Shown: piece after piece, positions 46,465 to 56,209 of the stretch
Position numbering within the stretch: the first letter of the stretch is position 1
Layout of the letters: each line of letters begins with the position of its first letter
Origin: Pedobacter nototheniae
Lineage (GTDB): Bacteria; Bacteroidota; Bacteroidia; Sphingobacteriales; Sphingobacteriaceae
Direction of reading: 5' to 3'
Assembly: GCF_004335085.1 (NCBI RefSeq)
Contig: NZ_RQRS01000004.1
Span: 1,305 to 65,304 of the forward strand
Length of the DNA: 64,000 bases
Notes under the pieces: model-generated
Databases searched by the model: none
What the model was told of the DNA's origin: nothing
What the model saw: the letters and a program-made list of their open reading frames with translations, nothing else
Translations under genes and position numbers: made by a program

Positions 46465-47142
46465 ATGAAAATTTTAATTATTGAGGATGAGCAAGCTCTG
46501 TTGGAAAGCATTTTGACATATTTTACCGGCGAGGGGAATATTTGCGAACACGCTTCAGATTTCAACTCCGCTCTTGAGAAAATTTCGATGTATAATTACG
46601 ATTGTATTTTGCTTGATCTCGGTTTGCCCGGAGGTGAAGGAATGGAATTGTTAACTAAACTTAAACAATTAAAAAAGAGAGATGGCGTGCTCATCATTTC
46701 GGCAAGACACTCTTTGGATGATAAACTCGCCGGATTAGACCTTGGTGCCGATGATTATTTGGTAAAACCATTTCATTTATCAGAATTAAAAGCCAGAGTA
46801 AGCGCAATTGTTCGCCGTAAAAACTTCGATGGCGATAATGTGATTGTCTTTAATGAAATTAATGTAGATGTTTTTGCAATGAAGGTTATTATTGGAGAAA
46901 GCCAAATTGCATTAACAAAAAAGGAATTTGATTTATTGGTATACTTTCTTTCCAACAAAAATAAGGTGGTAACAAAAAATGCTATGGCAGAGCACCTTTG
47001 GGGCGATGAAATGGATCTTTCTGATGATTTCGACTTTATTTATACCCACGTTAAAAATCTTAGAAAGAAACTAATGGAGGGCGGTGCAGCAGATTATCTT
47101 CGCTCAGTTTATGGTATTGGTTATAAATTTGGAAACATATGA
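46465..47142 (+). CDS. OmpR/PhoB-family response regulator (225 aa)
   Basis: DNA-binding partner of the kinase downstream. Receiver domain about 1-115 with the acidic pocket IEDE, phospho-acceptor Asp 51 (CILLDLGLPGGEG), the conserved Ser in IISARH and Lys in DYLVKPFH; winged-helix output domain about 130-225 (LTKKEFDLLVYFLSNKNKVV, VYGIGYKF). Starts 2 bp after the HD-domain gene and overlaps the kinase start by 4 bp. Likely targets are the downstream PepSY-like, PAP2 and RND genes, by position only. Confidence 0.95.
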   Translation: MKILIIEDEQALLESILTYFTGEGNICEHASDFNSALEKISMYNYDCILLDLGLPGGEGMELLTKLKQLKKRDGVLIISARHSLDDKLAGLDLGADDYLVKPFHLSELKARVSAIVRRKNFDGDNVIVFNEINVDVFAMKVIIGESQIALTKKEFDLLVYFLSNKNKVVTKNAMAEHLWGDEMDLSDDFDFIYTHVKNLRKKLMEGGAADYLRSVYGIGYKFGNI

Positions 47143-48395
47143 AGCTTTCCAGTCGCTATAACCAGGTAAATATTTATACTTCGCTAATCGTTTTAATTAT
47201 TACTGGAATAATATATTATGTGGTAATCCATTTTATTTTAACCGAAAAGCTTGATAAGGATTTGGCGGTAGAAGAAAACGAAATCAAGCAATATACAGCC
47301 ACATACAATAGGCTGCCACTTCCGGCAAGTTATTTAGATCAGCAAGTTTCCTATAAAGAGGCAAAAGGTGAGGTGCCTGAGCGAGAGTTTTTATATACCA
47401 GCTACCTAAACCCTAAAGAAAAGGAAACCGAACCCGGAAGGAGATTAATTACAACAGTTAATTTAAAAGGCAAAACCATCATTGTAAACATCACCAAATC
47501 TAGGGTAGAAGCTGAAGATTTAGTTCGCATAATTTTGCTAATTACCCTCGCCATTACCATTATTTTACTCTTATCGCTTTTATTAATTAATCGGTTTATT
47601 TTAAGTAGGTTATGGAAGCCTTTTTACAGTATTTTAAATAGAATGAAGGCTTTTGAAGTTACCCGAATGGAAAATATTGAAGAGGAACCAACAACAATTG
47701 ATGAATTTAATGAGCTAAATAAATCTGTTAATGCAATGGCAGAAAAAGTAAGGCAGGATTATAAGGAACTCAAAAGTTTCACCGATAATGCTTCTCATGA
47801 AATGATGACCCCACTGGCCGTAATTAATTCTAAACTCGATTCGCTTTTGCAAACAGAATCCTTTACGGAGCAACAAGGAGCTCTTTTAGAAGATATTTAC
47901 CATGCCACAGGGAAACTTTCCAGGTTGCACCAATCTCTTTTACTCTTAGCGAAGATAGAAAACAACTTGATTTCCGATTATCAAGATATAGATTTTAAAG
48001 AAATGGTGGAAGGAAAAATTCGCCAGTTTCAGGAGCTTTTTGAAAGGAATAACCTAACCATTAAACAAAATGTAAAACCTACGGAGCTAAAAATGAGCCG
48101 TTACCTTGCTGATATTTTGTTAAATAATTTATTTAGTAATGCGGTAAGGCATAATATAACTGGTGGCGAAATTAGTATTCAGCTAAACATCAAAACTTTG
48201 GTAATTGCCAATACAGGAAAAAATACGCAGCAAAATAATCGTCTGTTCGATCGCTTTTCTAAATCTACAGAATCTGAAGGGATGGGACTAGGATTAGCCA
48301 TTACAAAGCAAATATGCAATCTTTATAGCTTTGATATACAATATAAGCATATGCAAAATAATCATGTTTTTACAGTGTATTTCGAAACAAATTAA
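47139..48395 (+). CDS. Sensor histidine kinase (418 aa)
   Basis: Inner-membrane sensor. Two membrane segments (about 13-33 and 128-152) enclose a periplasmic domain of about 95 residues with no recognised fold. A HAMP-like linker follows, then the H-box FTDNASHEMMTPLAV with His 220, N-box LLNNLFSNAVRHN, and G-box GMGLGLAITKQI. The second Gly-rich box (usual DxGxG) reads NTGKNTQQNNRLF, so the ATP lid is degenerate at its Asp, as in some Bacteroidota kinases. Overlaps the response regulator gene by 4 bp. The signal is unknown. Confidence 0.93.
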   Translation: MKLSSRYNQVNIYTSLIVLIITGIIYYVVIHFILTEKLDKDLAVEENEIKQYTATYNRLPLPASYLDQQVSYKEAKGEVPEREFLYTSYLNPKEKETEPGRRLITTVNLKGKTIIVNITKSRVEAEDLVRIILLITLAITIILLLSLLLINRFILSRLWKPFYSILNRMKAFEVTRMENIEEEPTTIDEFNELNKSVNAMAEKVRQDYKELKSFTDNASHEMMTPLAVINSKLDSLLQTESFTEQQGALLEDIYHATGKLSRLHQSLLLLAKIENNLISDYQDIDFKEMVEGKIRQFQELFERNNLTIKQNVKPTELKMSRYLADILLNNLFSNAVRHNITGGEISIQLNIKTLVIANTGKNTQQNNRLFDRFSKSTESEGMGLGLAITKQICNLYSFDIQYKHMQNNHVFTVYFETN

Positions 48396-48514
48396 TCCAT
48401 TGTAGGTATAAGCTAAAGGAAATATTTCGCCTTAATAAGTAAAAAAATCAACTAATAAAGCCACTACAGAATTCCTCCATAATTGAGTTATAGATTTGAT
48501 TAAAATTTATAATT

Positions 48515-48925
48515 ATGAAAAAGATTTTTGGAATTTTAATCCTAATTGGTGGCTTTGCAGCTACCTCGCAAGCACAAAAGTTAAATGCAAATAAGGTACC
48601 TGCTTCGGTAAAAGCTGCATTTTCTAAATCGTACCCAAAAATAACAAAGGTAAGTTGGGAAATGGAAAAGCAAGATTATGAAGCTGGTTTCACTGTGAAT
48701 GGTAAAAATAATTCGGCACTTTATTCTGCAAAAGGAATTCTTTTAGAAACTGAAGTAGAAATAGATAAATCTGAATTGCCTATTCTGGTAATTACTAAGC
48801 TAAAAGGAATGAAGATTGCCGAAGCAGCGAAAATTACTAAAGCCAATGGCACAGTGCTTTACGAAGCCGAAGTAAAAGGAAAGGATTTATTGTTTGATGC
48901 ATCTGGAAATCCAGTAAAACTGTAA
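48515..48925 (+). CDS. PepSY-like exported small protein (136 aa)
   Basis: Signal peptide about 1-20 (GGFAATSQAQ) and then two PepSY-like repeats: VPASVKAAFSKSYPKITKVSWE with YEAGFTVNGKNNSALYSAKG, and a second ILVITKLKGMKIAEAAKITKANG with LYEAEVKGKDLLFDASG. Periplasmic proteins of this type are usual neighbours of two-component systems in Bacteroidota and are often controlled by them. It starts 120 bp after the kinase and 1 bp before the PAP2 gene. Ligand unknown. Confidence 0.85.
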   Translation: MKKIFGILILIGGFAATSQAQKLNANKVPASVKAAFSKSYPKITKVSWEMEKQDYEAGFTVNGKNNSALYSAKGILLETEVEIDKSELPILVITKLKGMKIAEAAKITKANGTVLYEAEVKGKDLLFDASGNPVKL

Positions 48926-48926
48926 A

Positions 48927-49718
48927 ATGTATAAGTCTATTTTTAGTTGTCTGATATTTGTATCAACATTATCCAACTGCCTTGCTCAAAAAACAGACGC
49001 TCTACAAACTTCCACAACAGATACAATTTCGAGATGGAATACAAAGGAAATGATTCCGAAAAACAAGTTTAAACCATTAACATTTGTTGTGCCTGCCGTA
49101 TTGATGGGTTATGGTTTTGCTGCGGTTTACGATCATGGTGCACTTAAACAACTGGATGTAAGTACGAAGGAAGAACTTCAGGAAGATCATCCTTTATTTG
49201 CAGCCCATGTAGATGATTATTTGCAGTTTGCACCTGCGGCAGCCGTTTACGCCTTAAACCTTTCTGGTGTTAAAGGGAAACATAATTTGTTTGATGCTTC
49301 TATGCTTTATGTTACCTCGGCGGCAATTATGGGCGTATCTACACATTTTGTAAAACAGGGTGTAGGTAGAATGCGCCCGGATGAATCTGGTACTAATTCT
49401 TTCCCTTCGGGGCACACAGCTTCTGCTTTTATGGCTGCAGAATTTTTGCATCAGGAGTATAAAGATGTAAACCCATGGATTGGTTATGCAGGTTATTTTG
49501 TAGCAACAGCAACGGGTACTTTGCGTATGTACAACAACAAACATTGGTTTAGTGATGTAGTTGCAGGTGCAGGATTTGGAATTGCTTCAACAAAAATTGC
49601 GTATCTTGTTTATCCATATATTAAAGGAATTTTTACAACAAAAAACACAGGTAATTTTACCTTCATGCCTTTTCACCAGCAAGGATATACAGGATTAATG
49701 TTATCGGGTAGGTTTTAA
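48927..49718 (+). CDS. PAP2-superfamily phosphatase (263 aa)
   Basis: An exported or membrane-bound acid phosphatase/lipid phosphatase. The three PAP2 motifs are present: KQGVGRMRPD (KX6RP, near 140-149), SFPSGHT (near 157-163) and NNKHWFSDVVAG (near 200-211) with the catalytic His. A signal peptide lies at about 1-20 (LSNCLAQ). The family dephosphorylates lipids such as undecaprenyl or phosphatidic acid phosphates, among others. It starts 1 bp after the PepSY-like gene and precedes a TolC/adaptor/RND set by about 50 bp. Confidence 0.9.
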   Translation: MYKSIFSCLIFVSTLSNCLAQKTDALQTSTTDTISRWNTKEMIPKNKFKPLTFVVPAVLMGYGFAAVYDHGALKQLDVSTKEELQEDHPLFAAHVDDYLQFAPAAAVYALNLSGVKGKHNLFDASMLYVTSAAIMGVSTHFVKQGVGRMRPDESGTNSFPSGHTASAFMAAEFLHQEYKDVNPWIGYAGYFVATATGTLRMYNNKHWFSDVVAGAGFGIASTKIAYLVYPYIKGIFTTKNTGNFTFMPFHQQGYTGLMLSGRF

Positions 49719-49771
49719 TGTCACCGTATTAAATTTTATCTATTTAAATAAACAGGCTTAGAATTTTGAAA

Positions 49772-51019
49772 ATGAATATTGCCTTTAAATACTTGGTTAT
49801 GAGCTTTCTTGCTGTTTTATCAGTTAAGACAATGGCACAAGCTCCAGCCAAAAACCTCGATTTCTTTTTAAAACAGGCACAATTATCTAGCCCCGTGCTT
49901 AAAGATTTTGAAAATCAGAAAAGATCTGCTGCAATAGATAGTTTAATTGTTCGTGCAACCGGTGGACCTCAGCTTACAGGTACGGGAGCCGGAATGTATG
50001 CGCCAATAATTAAAGGTTACGGGTATGATGGCGTAATTACAAATGGACAGGCGCTTGAGGCTTTACTAAATGTAAATTATGAGCTATTGAATAAAAAGCG
50101 GCTAAATAATCAATTAGAAGGAATAAAAATTCAAAGCGATTCCATCAAATACGCCAGTCAATTATCGTTGTACGATTTAAAAAGATCTATTGTAGATCAA
50201 TATATTACAGCCTATGCCAGTCAGGAACAAGTTAATTTTAGCTATGAAGTGGTTTCGCTTTTGCAAAAAGAAGAACAATTATTCAAAACATTAACCAGAA
50301 GCAACATTTACAAACAATCAGAATATTTAACTTTTCTGGTTACCCTTCAACAGCAACAATTGGCTATGAAACAAGCCGAAATTCAATTTAAAAATGATTA
50401 TGCTACACTAAATTATCTTGCAGGCATTGCCGATACAACACAAATAAAACTTGCAGAACCACAACTGGAAACTGCTATTTTTAAGCAAGAAAGCATGTTT
50501 TTTACAAAACGTTTTGAACTGGATAGCTTGAAAAATATTAATCTAAAAAATGGCATTGATTTAAATTATAAACCAAAACTTGGGGTTTACGTTAACGGTG
50601 GTTACAGCTCATCATTAAGTTTCCAACCGTACCGTAATTTTGGTAGTAGTGTAGGCTTTACGTTTTCTGTACCAATATATGATGGGCACCAGAAGAAAAT
50701 GCAGTACGATAAACTTAAACTTTCATCAAATACAATTGCCAATTACAAAAACTTTTTCGTTCGGCAACAAGGGCAGCAGCTAAATTTAATCAAACAGCAA
50801 ATTGTTCAAACAGATGCGCTTTTTGGGAAAATTAAAGAGCAAATCCGCTTCAGCAAAGGTTTAATTGATGTAGATAGCAAATTACTGCATACCGGAGATC
50901 TTAAAGTAGTAGATTTTGTAATTGCCATAAATAACTATATGTCCGCACAAAATCTGCTCAGACAAACAACCATTAACCGTTTAAAATTAATTAACCAATA
51001 TAATTACTGGAACAAATAA
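49772..51019 (+). CDS. TolC-family outer-membrane efflux channel (415 aa)
   Basis: Signal peptide about 1-23 (SVKTMAQ), then the TolC pattern of long helices with a beta strand segment in each half (LLNVNYELLNKKRLNNQ near 98; GFTFSVPIYDGHQKKMQYD near 302). ATG 49772 is preferred to the TTG two codons earlier. It is followed after 1 bp by the adaptor and then the RND pump, forming a complete tripartite exporter separate from the CusA fusion. Confidence 0.9.
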   Translation: MNIAFKYLVMSFLAVLSVKTMAQAPAKNLDFFLKQAQLSSPVLKDFENQKRSAAIDSLIVRATGGPQLTGTGAGMYAPIIKGYGYDGVITNGQALEALLNVNYELLNKKRLNNQLEGIKIQSDSIKYASQLSLYDLKRSIVDQYITAYASQEQVNFSYEVVSLLQKEEQLFKTLTRSNIYKQSEYLTFLVTLQQQQLAMKQAEIQFKNDYATLNYLAGIADTTQIKLAEPQLETAIFKQESMFFTKRFELDSLKNINLKNGIDLNYKPKLGVYVNGGYSSSLSFQPYRNFGSSVGFTFSVPIYDGHQKKMQYDKLKLSSNTIANYKNFFVRQQGQQLNLIKQQIVQTDALFGKIKEQIRFSKGLIDVDSKLLHTGDLKVVDFVIAINNYMSAQNLLRQTTINRLKLINQYNYWNK

Positions 51020-51020
51020 C

Positions 51021-51947
51021 ATGCATAACTATCTAAAAATCATATTGACCTTTTCCGCGGGTTTATTAATTTTTTCTTCCTGTAATCAGTCGGCTCCTGC
51101 TGAATCCATCGATGCGCCTTCTCCAGTTACGTCTGTACAGGTTACTCAAATTAAAGATAGCACATTGGCTGAATATGCAGATTTTTCGGCCGTTTCTGCC
51201 TATCTGGAAAAGAGTTTTGTAAAGGCAAATATCAATGGTTATGTAGAAACTGCTAATGCAAAAACAGGTCAGCAAGTTGGTGGCCAACAACTCTTGTTTA
51301 GCTTAATTACTAAAGAAGCAAAATCTATCGGCAATACGGTAAATAAGCTCGATCCTGGTTTTAAATTCTCAGGTGTATCCAATATCAGAGCAGGGCAAGC
51401 AGGGGTAATTGTACAGGTAAACCATCAAAAAGGTGATTATGTGCAGGATGGTGAATCTTTAGCAACGATTAGCAACCGCAATAGTTTGGTTTTTTTATTG
51501 GATCTTCCTTATGAATTTAACCAAATGATTAGCCAAAATAAAGCCCTTGATGTTATACTTCCAGATGGAACAAAACTTAATGGTTTAATTTCGGGCACTA
51601 TGCCGTCTGTTGATTCGGCGGCGCAAACTCAGCGCTATATTATTAAAGTTTCTACAGTAAAGGATATTCCCGAAGGTTTAATTGCTAAAGTAAGGCTAAT
51701 GAAAGTTCACCACGGTAGCGCTCAGGTTTTACCAAAATCAGCTGTGCTCGCTAATGAAACTGAAGATGAATTTTGGGTTATGAAAATGATAAACGATTCT
51801 ACAGCAGTAAAAGTTAATGTGAAAAAGGGTATTGAAAGTAACAATTGTATGGAAATTTTAGAACCGATTTTTAATAAAACGGATAGAATTATTACAGTTG
51901 GAAACTACGGCATTGCCGATACAGCAAAAGTTAAAATCCAGAAATAG
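51021..51947 (+). CDS. RND periplasmic adaptor without helical hairpin (308 aa)
   Basis: Membrane-fusion lipoprotein: lipobox ending LIFSSC (Cys 21). The first lipoyl half (SFVKANINGYVETANAKTGQ, about 65-84) and the second (IRAGQAGVIVQVNHQKGDYV, about 122-141) are separated by only about 24 residues (97-120), whereas most adaptors have a long coiled-coil hairpin there. A beta-barrel and membrane-proximal domain follow (KVRLMKVHHG, VLPKSAVLANE). It lies between the channel and pump genes. Confidence 0.85.
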   Translation: MHNYLKIILTFSAGLLIFSSCNQSAPAESIDAPSPVTSVQVTQIKDSTLAEYADFSAVSAYLEKSFVKANINGYVETANAKTGQQVGGQQLLFSLITKEAKSIGNTVNKLDPGFKFSGVSNIRAGQAGVIVQVNHQKGDYVQDGESLATISNRNSLVFLLDLPYEFNQMISQNKALDVILPDGTKLNGLISGTMPSVDSAAQTQRYIIKVSTVKDIPEGLIAKVRLMKVHHGSAQVLPKSAVLANETEDEFWVMKMINDSTAVKVNVKKGIESNNCMEILEPIFNKTDRIITVGNYGIADTAKVKIQK

Positions 51948-51996
51948 AATTTAAAGCTGAACCGTTTATCACCATTCACATTACAATTTCCATTAA

Positions 51997-54900
51997 ATGA
52001 AAAACTTCTTTATCACACATAAAAACCCAATTCTGGCCGTTCTGGTAATCATTATTGTTGGAGGAGTTTATTCCTTTCAGCAATTAAAGACAAGCCTTTT
52101 TCCGGAAATTACGTTTCCGAAGATTAAAATTATTGCCGATGCTGAATTGCAACCTGTTGATAAAATGGTGGTTACCGTAACTCGTCCATTAGAAAACGCA
52201 GTAAAACAAGTTCCAGATTTGCAGTTGGTTAGAAGTACAACAAGTAGAGGGAGTTGTGAGCTTTCGGCATTTATGAATCCTGGAGCAAATATAGATTTAA
52301 GTCAACAACGGATTGAATCACAAATAGCAAAAATTAGTGCTTCGCTGCCTGCTGGGGTCAATATTTCAGTAGAAAAAATGAATCCTTCTATTCTTCCAGT
52401 AAGCGGTTATAGTTTAGAAAGTCATAATTATTCTCCTGTAGAACTTAAAAAAATAGCCACTTTTACCGTTAAGCCTTTTCTATCGCAAGTGGCAGGCGTT
52501 TCAGAAATTCGTGTAATAGGAGGGAAAAGCAAAGAGTTTTGGCTCGAACTGGATATTCAGAAAATGCAATCGCTAGGCGTTTCTCCAGATCAAATTAGTA
52601 ATGCACTGGCTCAAACAAATTTTATAAAATCCAACGGTTATCTTTCCGATCATAACTTTTTATACCTTTCTGTAACCGATGCAACCGTTAAAACCAAGAG
52701 CGATCTTGAAGAATTAGTTTTAATTAGAAAAGGCAACCGAATTATTAAGGTAAGTGATATTGCCAAGGTAAATATTCAGCAAAGTGTGGAGTATACCCGA
52801 ATTAATGCCAACGGTAAGGATGGGATTTTAATTGCTGTAATTAAACAGCCTAATGCTAATTTGGTTGATCTATCCAGCCAAATGACAGCCAAGGTTTCTC
52901 AGCTTCAACACCTTTTACCCGCCGGTGTAACTATTAAACCTTATTATGTACAGGCAGATTTTGTGAATGAATCTGTCAAAAGTGTAAGAGATAGCTTATG
53001 GATAGGCCTGGCACTAGCCATTATTGTAGCCATTATTTTTTTAAGATCGCTAAAAGCGAGTGCAACCATCCTTATTACAATTCCTGTTACACTTTGTTTA
53101 ACTATAATTGTGTTGTATGTAATAGATTATTCACTCAATATCATGACTTTGGGCGCAATTGCTGCAGCCATCGGTTTAATTATTGATGATGCCATTGTTG
53201 TTGTAGAGCAAATTCATCGAACGCACGAGGAGCACCCCGAAGAATCTACGGTTTGGTTATTAATGCGGGCCGTAAATTACCTTTTTCCAGCTATGTTGGG
53301 CTCATCCATTAGTACAATTGTAATTTTTGTTCCCTTTGTTTTAATGACGGGGGTTGCTGGTTCATATTTCCAGGTAATGACTAATACCATGATTATTACG
53401 CTGGTTTGTTCATTTTTTGTAACCTGGTTGGGTTTGCCAGTAATTTATTTAATGCTTACGCGAAAAACAAAAAACAATAAACCCGTTAAAAAGGAAATCG
53501 TTCACGAAGTTAAAACCCAAAAATGGGTTCCATATTTTATTCAAAGGCCATATTTTACCTTTGGTTTTATGCTTTTACTTGTGGTTTCAATTGTATTGGT
53601 TTTTCCAAGATTAGAAACTGGTTTTTTACCCGAAATGGATGAAGGAAGTATTGTTCTAGATTATGCTTCTCCTCCAGGAACTTCTTTGGAAGAAACAGAC
53701 CGAATGCTAAAAGAAGTGGAAAAACAACTGGTCAAAATTCCAGATGTGCAGGCATATTCCAGAAGAACTGGCACGCAGATGGGTTTTTTTATTACTGAAC
53801 CCAATACCGGAGATTATTTAATTCAGCTTAAACCAAATCGAAGTAAAAGTACAAGTGAGGTTATTTCTGAAATTAGAACTCAAATAGAAAGTACTCAACC
53901 AGCTTTGGTGGTCGATTTTGGTCAAGTTATCGGTGATATGCTTGGCGATTTAATGAGCTCCACTCAGCCAGTTGAAGTTAAAATTTTCGGTAACGATCAA
54001 CAAAAATTGCAAGATTTATCAAAACAAGTATCGGCAATTGTTGCAAAAGTTAATGGTACAGCCGATGTTTTTAATGGAATTGTACTTTCTGGTCCAACGG
54101 TTGGCATTCAGCCCAATTTCGCTATGCTGGCGCAATATGGAATAACGCCACTTTCTTTTCAAACTCAATTGCAAACCGCCATGCAAGGAAATGTAATTGG
54201 CGATTTATATGATAAACAACAGCTTTCGCCAATACGTATGGTTTATCCTGGAAGTAGAAAATTTGGGGTTTCTGATATTAATAATTTAAAAATATTCTTA
54301 CCCGATGGTACAGCAATACCAATTCAAAATTTGGCTAAAGTAGAACTGAAGTCTGGTAGTGCCGAAGTGCAACGAGAAAATCTGCAAACCATTGGCGTTA
54401 TCACAGCCAGATTAGATAATAGAGATTTAGGTAGTGTAATGAAAGACATTCAAACAGCGGTAAACACTAAAATTAGTCTCCCATCAGGCTACCATATTGA
54501 GTATGGTGGTGCTTACAAGGAACAACAGCAATCTTTTGCCGAGTTGCTTACCATTCTTATTGCTTCAAGTTTATTAGTTTTTAGTGTAATCCTGTTCTTA
54601 TTTAAAGATTTTAAGATTGCTTTTTTAATCCTATTAATTTCCGTTTTAGGGATTTCAGGCAGTTATTTGGCTCTGTTTTTAACCAATACACCTTTAAATG
54701 TAGGCAGTTATACCGGGCTAATTATGATTGTAGGAATTATTGGCGAAAATGCAATTTTTACCTTCCTCCAGTTTAAAGAATCATTGAACGATAAATCTGT
54801 AGATGATGCCATTACTTATGCAATATCAACGCGATTAAGGCCAAAATTAATGACGGCACTTGGGGCTATTATTGCCCTTTTACCTTTAGCTTTAGGAATA

Positions 54901-55032
54901 GGAGCTGGCGCACAACTACATCAACCACTTGCTATTGCAGTAATTGGAGGTTTTATTGTTGCTTTGCCTTTGTTGCTAATTGCATTGCCAAGTTTAATTA
55001 GAAAGTTCTATTTTAATACTTATGTACTTTAA
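51997..55032 (+). CDS. RND-family efflux pump, AcrB/HAE-like (1011 aa)
   Basis: Inner-membrane proton-driven exporter. The start MKNFFITHKNPILAVLVIIIVGGVYSFQQL is typical of short-tailed RND pumps. The TM4 motif AAAIGLIIDDAIVVVEQIHR carries the Asp pair (DD) used for proton relay; the second set of membrane helices ends with the conserved LRPKLMTALGAIIALLPLALGIGAGA region. Length is about right for the family. Together with the TolC and adaptor genes upstream it makes a tripartite system; cargo unknown. A palindromic element follows. Confidence 0.93.
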   Translation: MKNFFITHKNPILAVLVIIIVGGVYSFQQLKTSLFPEITFPKIKIIADAELQPVDKMVVTVTRPLENAVKQVPDLQLVRSTTSRGSCELSAFMNPGANIDLSQQRIESQIAKISASLPAGVNISVEKMNPSILPVSGYSLESHNYSPVELKKIATFTVKPFLSQVAGVSEIRVIGGKSKEFWLELDIQKMQSLGVSPDQISNALAQTNFIKSNGYLSDHNFLYLSVTDATVKTKSDLEELVLIRKGNRIIKVSDIAKVNIQQSVEYTRINANGKDGILIAVIKQPNANLVDLSSQMTAKVSQLQHLLPAGVTIKPYYVQADFVNESVKSVRDSLWIGLALAIIVAIIFLRSLKASATILITIPVTLCLTIIVLYVIDYSLNIMTLGAIAAAIGLIIDDAIVVVEQIHRTHEEHPEESTVWLLMRAVNYLFPAMLGSSISTIVIFVPFVLMTGVAGSYFQVMTNTMIITLVCSFFVTWLGLPVIYLMLTRKTKNNKPVKKEIVHEVKTQKWVPYFIQRPYFTFGFMLLLVVSIVLVFPRLETGFLPEMDEGSIVLDYASPPGTSLEETDRMLKEVEKQLVKIPDVQAYSRRTGTQMGFFITEPNTGDYLIQLKPNRSKSTSEVISEIRTQIESTQPALVVDFGQVIGDMLGDLMSSTQPVEVKIFGNDQQKLQDLSKQVSAIVAKVNGTADVFNGIVLSGPTVGIQPNFAMLAQYGITPLSFQTQLQTAMQGNVIGDLYDKQQLSPIRMVYPGSRKFGVSDINNLKIFLPDGTAIPIQNLAKVELKSGSAEVQRENLQTIGVITARLDNRDLGSVMKDIQTAVNTKISLPSGYHIEYGGAYKEQQQSFAELLTILIASSLLVFSVILFLFKDFKIAFLILLISVLGISGSYLALFLTNTPLNVGSYTGLIMIVGIIGENAIFTFLQFKESLNDKSVDDAITYAISTRLRPKLMTALGAIIALLPLALGIGAGAQLHQPLAIAVIGGFIVALPLLLIALPSLIRKFYFNTYVL

Positions 55033-55063
55033 GCCTCCAATAAAATAGTTCTTAACTAAAAAA

Positions 55064-55123
55064 GCCACGAAATCACACAATTCAAAGGAAAATTAGTTCC
55101 ATCGATTTTAGTGATTTCGTGGC
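55064..55123. repeat. GCCAC-type palindromic element, copy 5 (60 bp)
   Basis: GCCACGAAATCAC at the left is the perfect complement of GTGATTTCGTGGC at the right. It lies between convergent genes, the RND pump and the YncE-like protein, and probably terminates both ways. Confidence 0.85.
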
Positions 55124-55135
55124 AAATAACTTTTT

Positions 55136-56140
55136 CTATTTCCCTACTTCTAAAACTCTAAAAGTTCCCGAAATCTTTTTAGGACGTTGCCCTGAAACGC
55201 TTGTCTTTTCAAAATCTGCCGTTGGTAAAAATAAATGATGATTATCGTAATCTAGTGCAATTGTTCTAGCGCCAACTGCCGTTTTTACCGTTTCTTGCAC
55301 AACAAATTTATCTGCAGAAATTTCTTTTACCACAGTAATATTCCCTTCCCCATTAGCACTATAAGCTAATTTCGTAGCCGGATCAAAAACAACACCATCG
55401 CATTCTTCGCCAATCGGAAGTGATGTAATTTGTTTGCCCGAATTTGCATCCAGAATAATCATCTTTTTGTTGGAGCAAACCGTAAATAATCTAGATGTTA
55501 ACCGATTAATAGCCAACCCTGATGGTTCTTCACCACCTGTAAGTTTATATCTCGACAGTACTTTAAAATTAAGCGCACTAAAGCATACAATCTCATTCGT
55601 ATCTTCTATGTTCACATAAATTTTGCCTTTACCGTCAGATACGCCAGCTTCGGGCTTGCCACCTAATGCAACAGTAGCAATTACTTTGTCTGTTTTAGGA
55701 TCAATTATACTCGCATCCTTACTTTTACCATTAAATACAATTACTTTTTTTGAGAAATCATCATAAAATAGGGCGTCAGGGTTTTGTCCAACATTAACCT
55801 GACCAAGAACAGCAAAAGTTTTTAAATCAAAAATAGTACACGATGCACTTTTGCCATTACTCGTATAGCCTTTACCTAAGTTGTTTACAAAAGTAATTCC
55901 ATGCACACCAATCGTATTTGAAATTATGCCAATAGAATCGCCTTTACTGTTAAGTATGTTAACCTGATTGCCATGCGAAATGAAAAGATTCTTGCTTTTT
56001 TGGTCTACACTTAAATAATCCCAGCCACCATCGCTATGGATTTTATGAACAGCCAAAATACGTAAATCATTTTTCTGCTGTGCAGATGCGGAAAAGCCTA
56101 ATGCAGAAAGCATTGCGATACCTAAAATTTTGTTTTTCAT
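55136..56140 (-). CDS. YncE-like exported beta-propeller protein (334 aa)
   Basis: Signal peptide about 1-20 (GFSASAQ) followed by seven blade-like repeats (VHKIHSDGGWDYLSVDQ, GVHGITFVNNLGKGYTSNG, PDALFYDDFSKKVIVFNG, PEAGVSDGKGKIYV, PSGLAINRLTSRLFTVC, CDGVVFDPATKLAYSANG, ARTIALDYDNHHLFLP). Proteins of this type accompany iron-uptake systems in several groups. It lies 69 bp after the PepSY membrane protein gene on the same strand and is probably cotranscribed with it. Ligand unknown. Confidence 0.85.
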   Translation of the reverse strand: MKNKILGIAMLSALGFSASAQQKNDLRILAVHKIHSDGGWDYLSVDQKSKNLFISHGNQVNILNSKGDSIGIISNTIGVHGITFVNNLGKGYTSNGKSASCTIFDLKTFAVLGQVNVGQNPDALFYDDFSKKVIVFNGKSKDASIIDPKTDKVIATVALGGKPEAGVSDGKGKIYVNIEDTNEIVCFSALNFKVLSRYKLTGGEEPSGLAINRLTSRLFTVCSNKKMIILDANSGKQITSLPIGEECDGVVFDPATKLAYSANGEGNITVVKEISADKFVVQETVKTAVGARTIALDYDNHHLFLPTADFEKTSVSGQRPKKISGTFRVLEVGK

Positions 56141-56209
56141 GAAAATTTATTTTTTCATAAATAAAACAAAACACTCTGTAGCAATCCTGAAGATTTATTT
56201 AAGAAGCAT

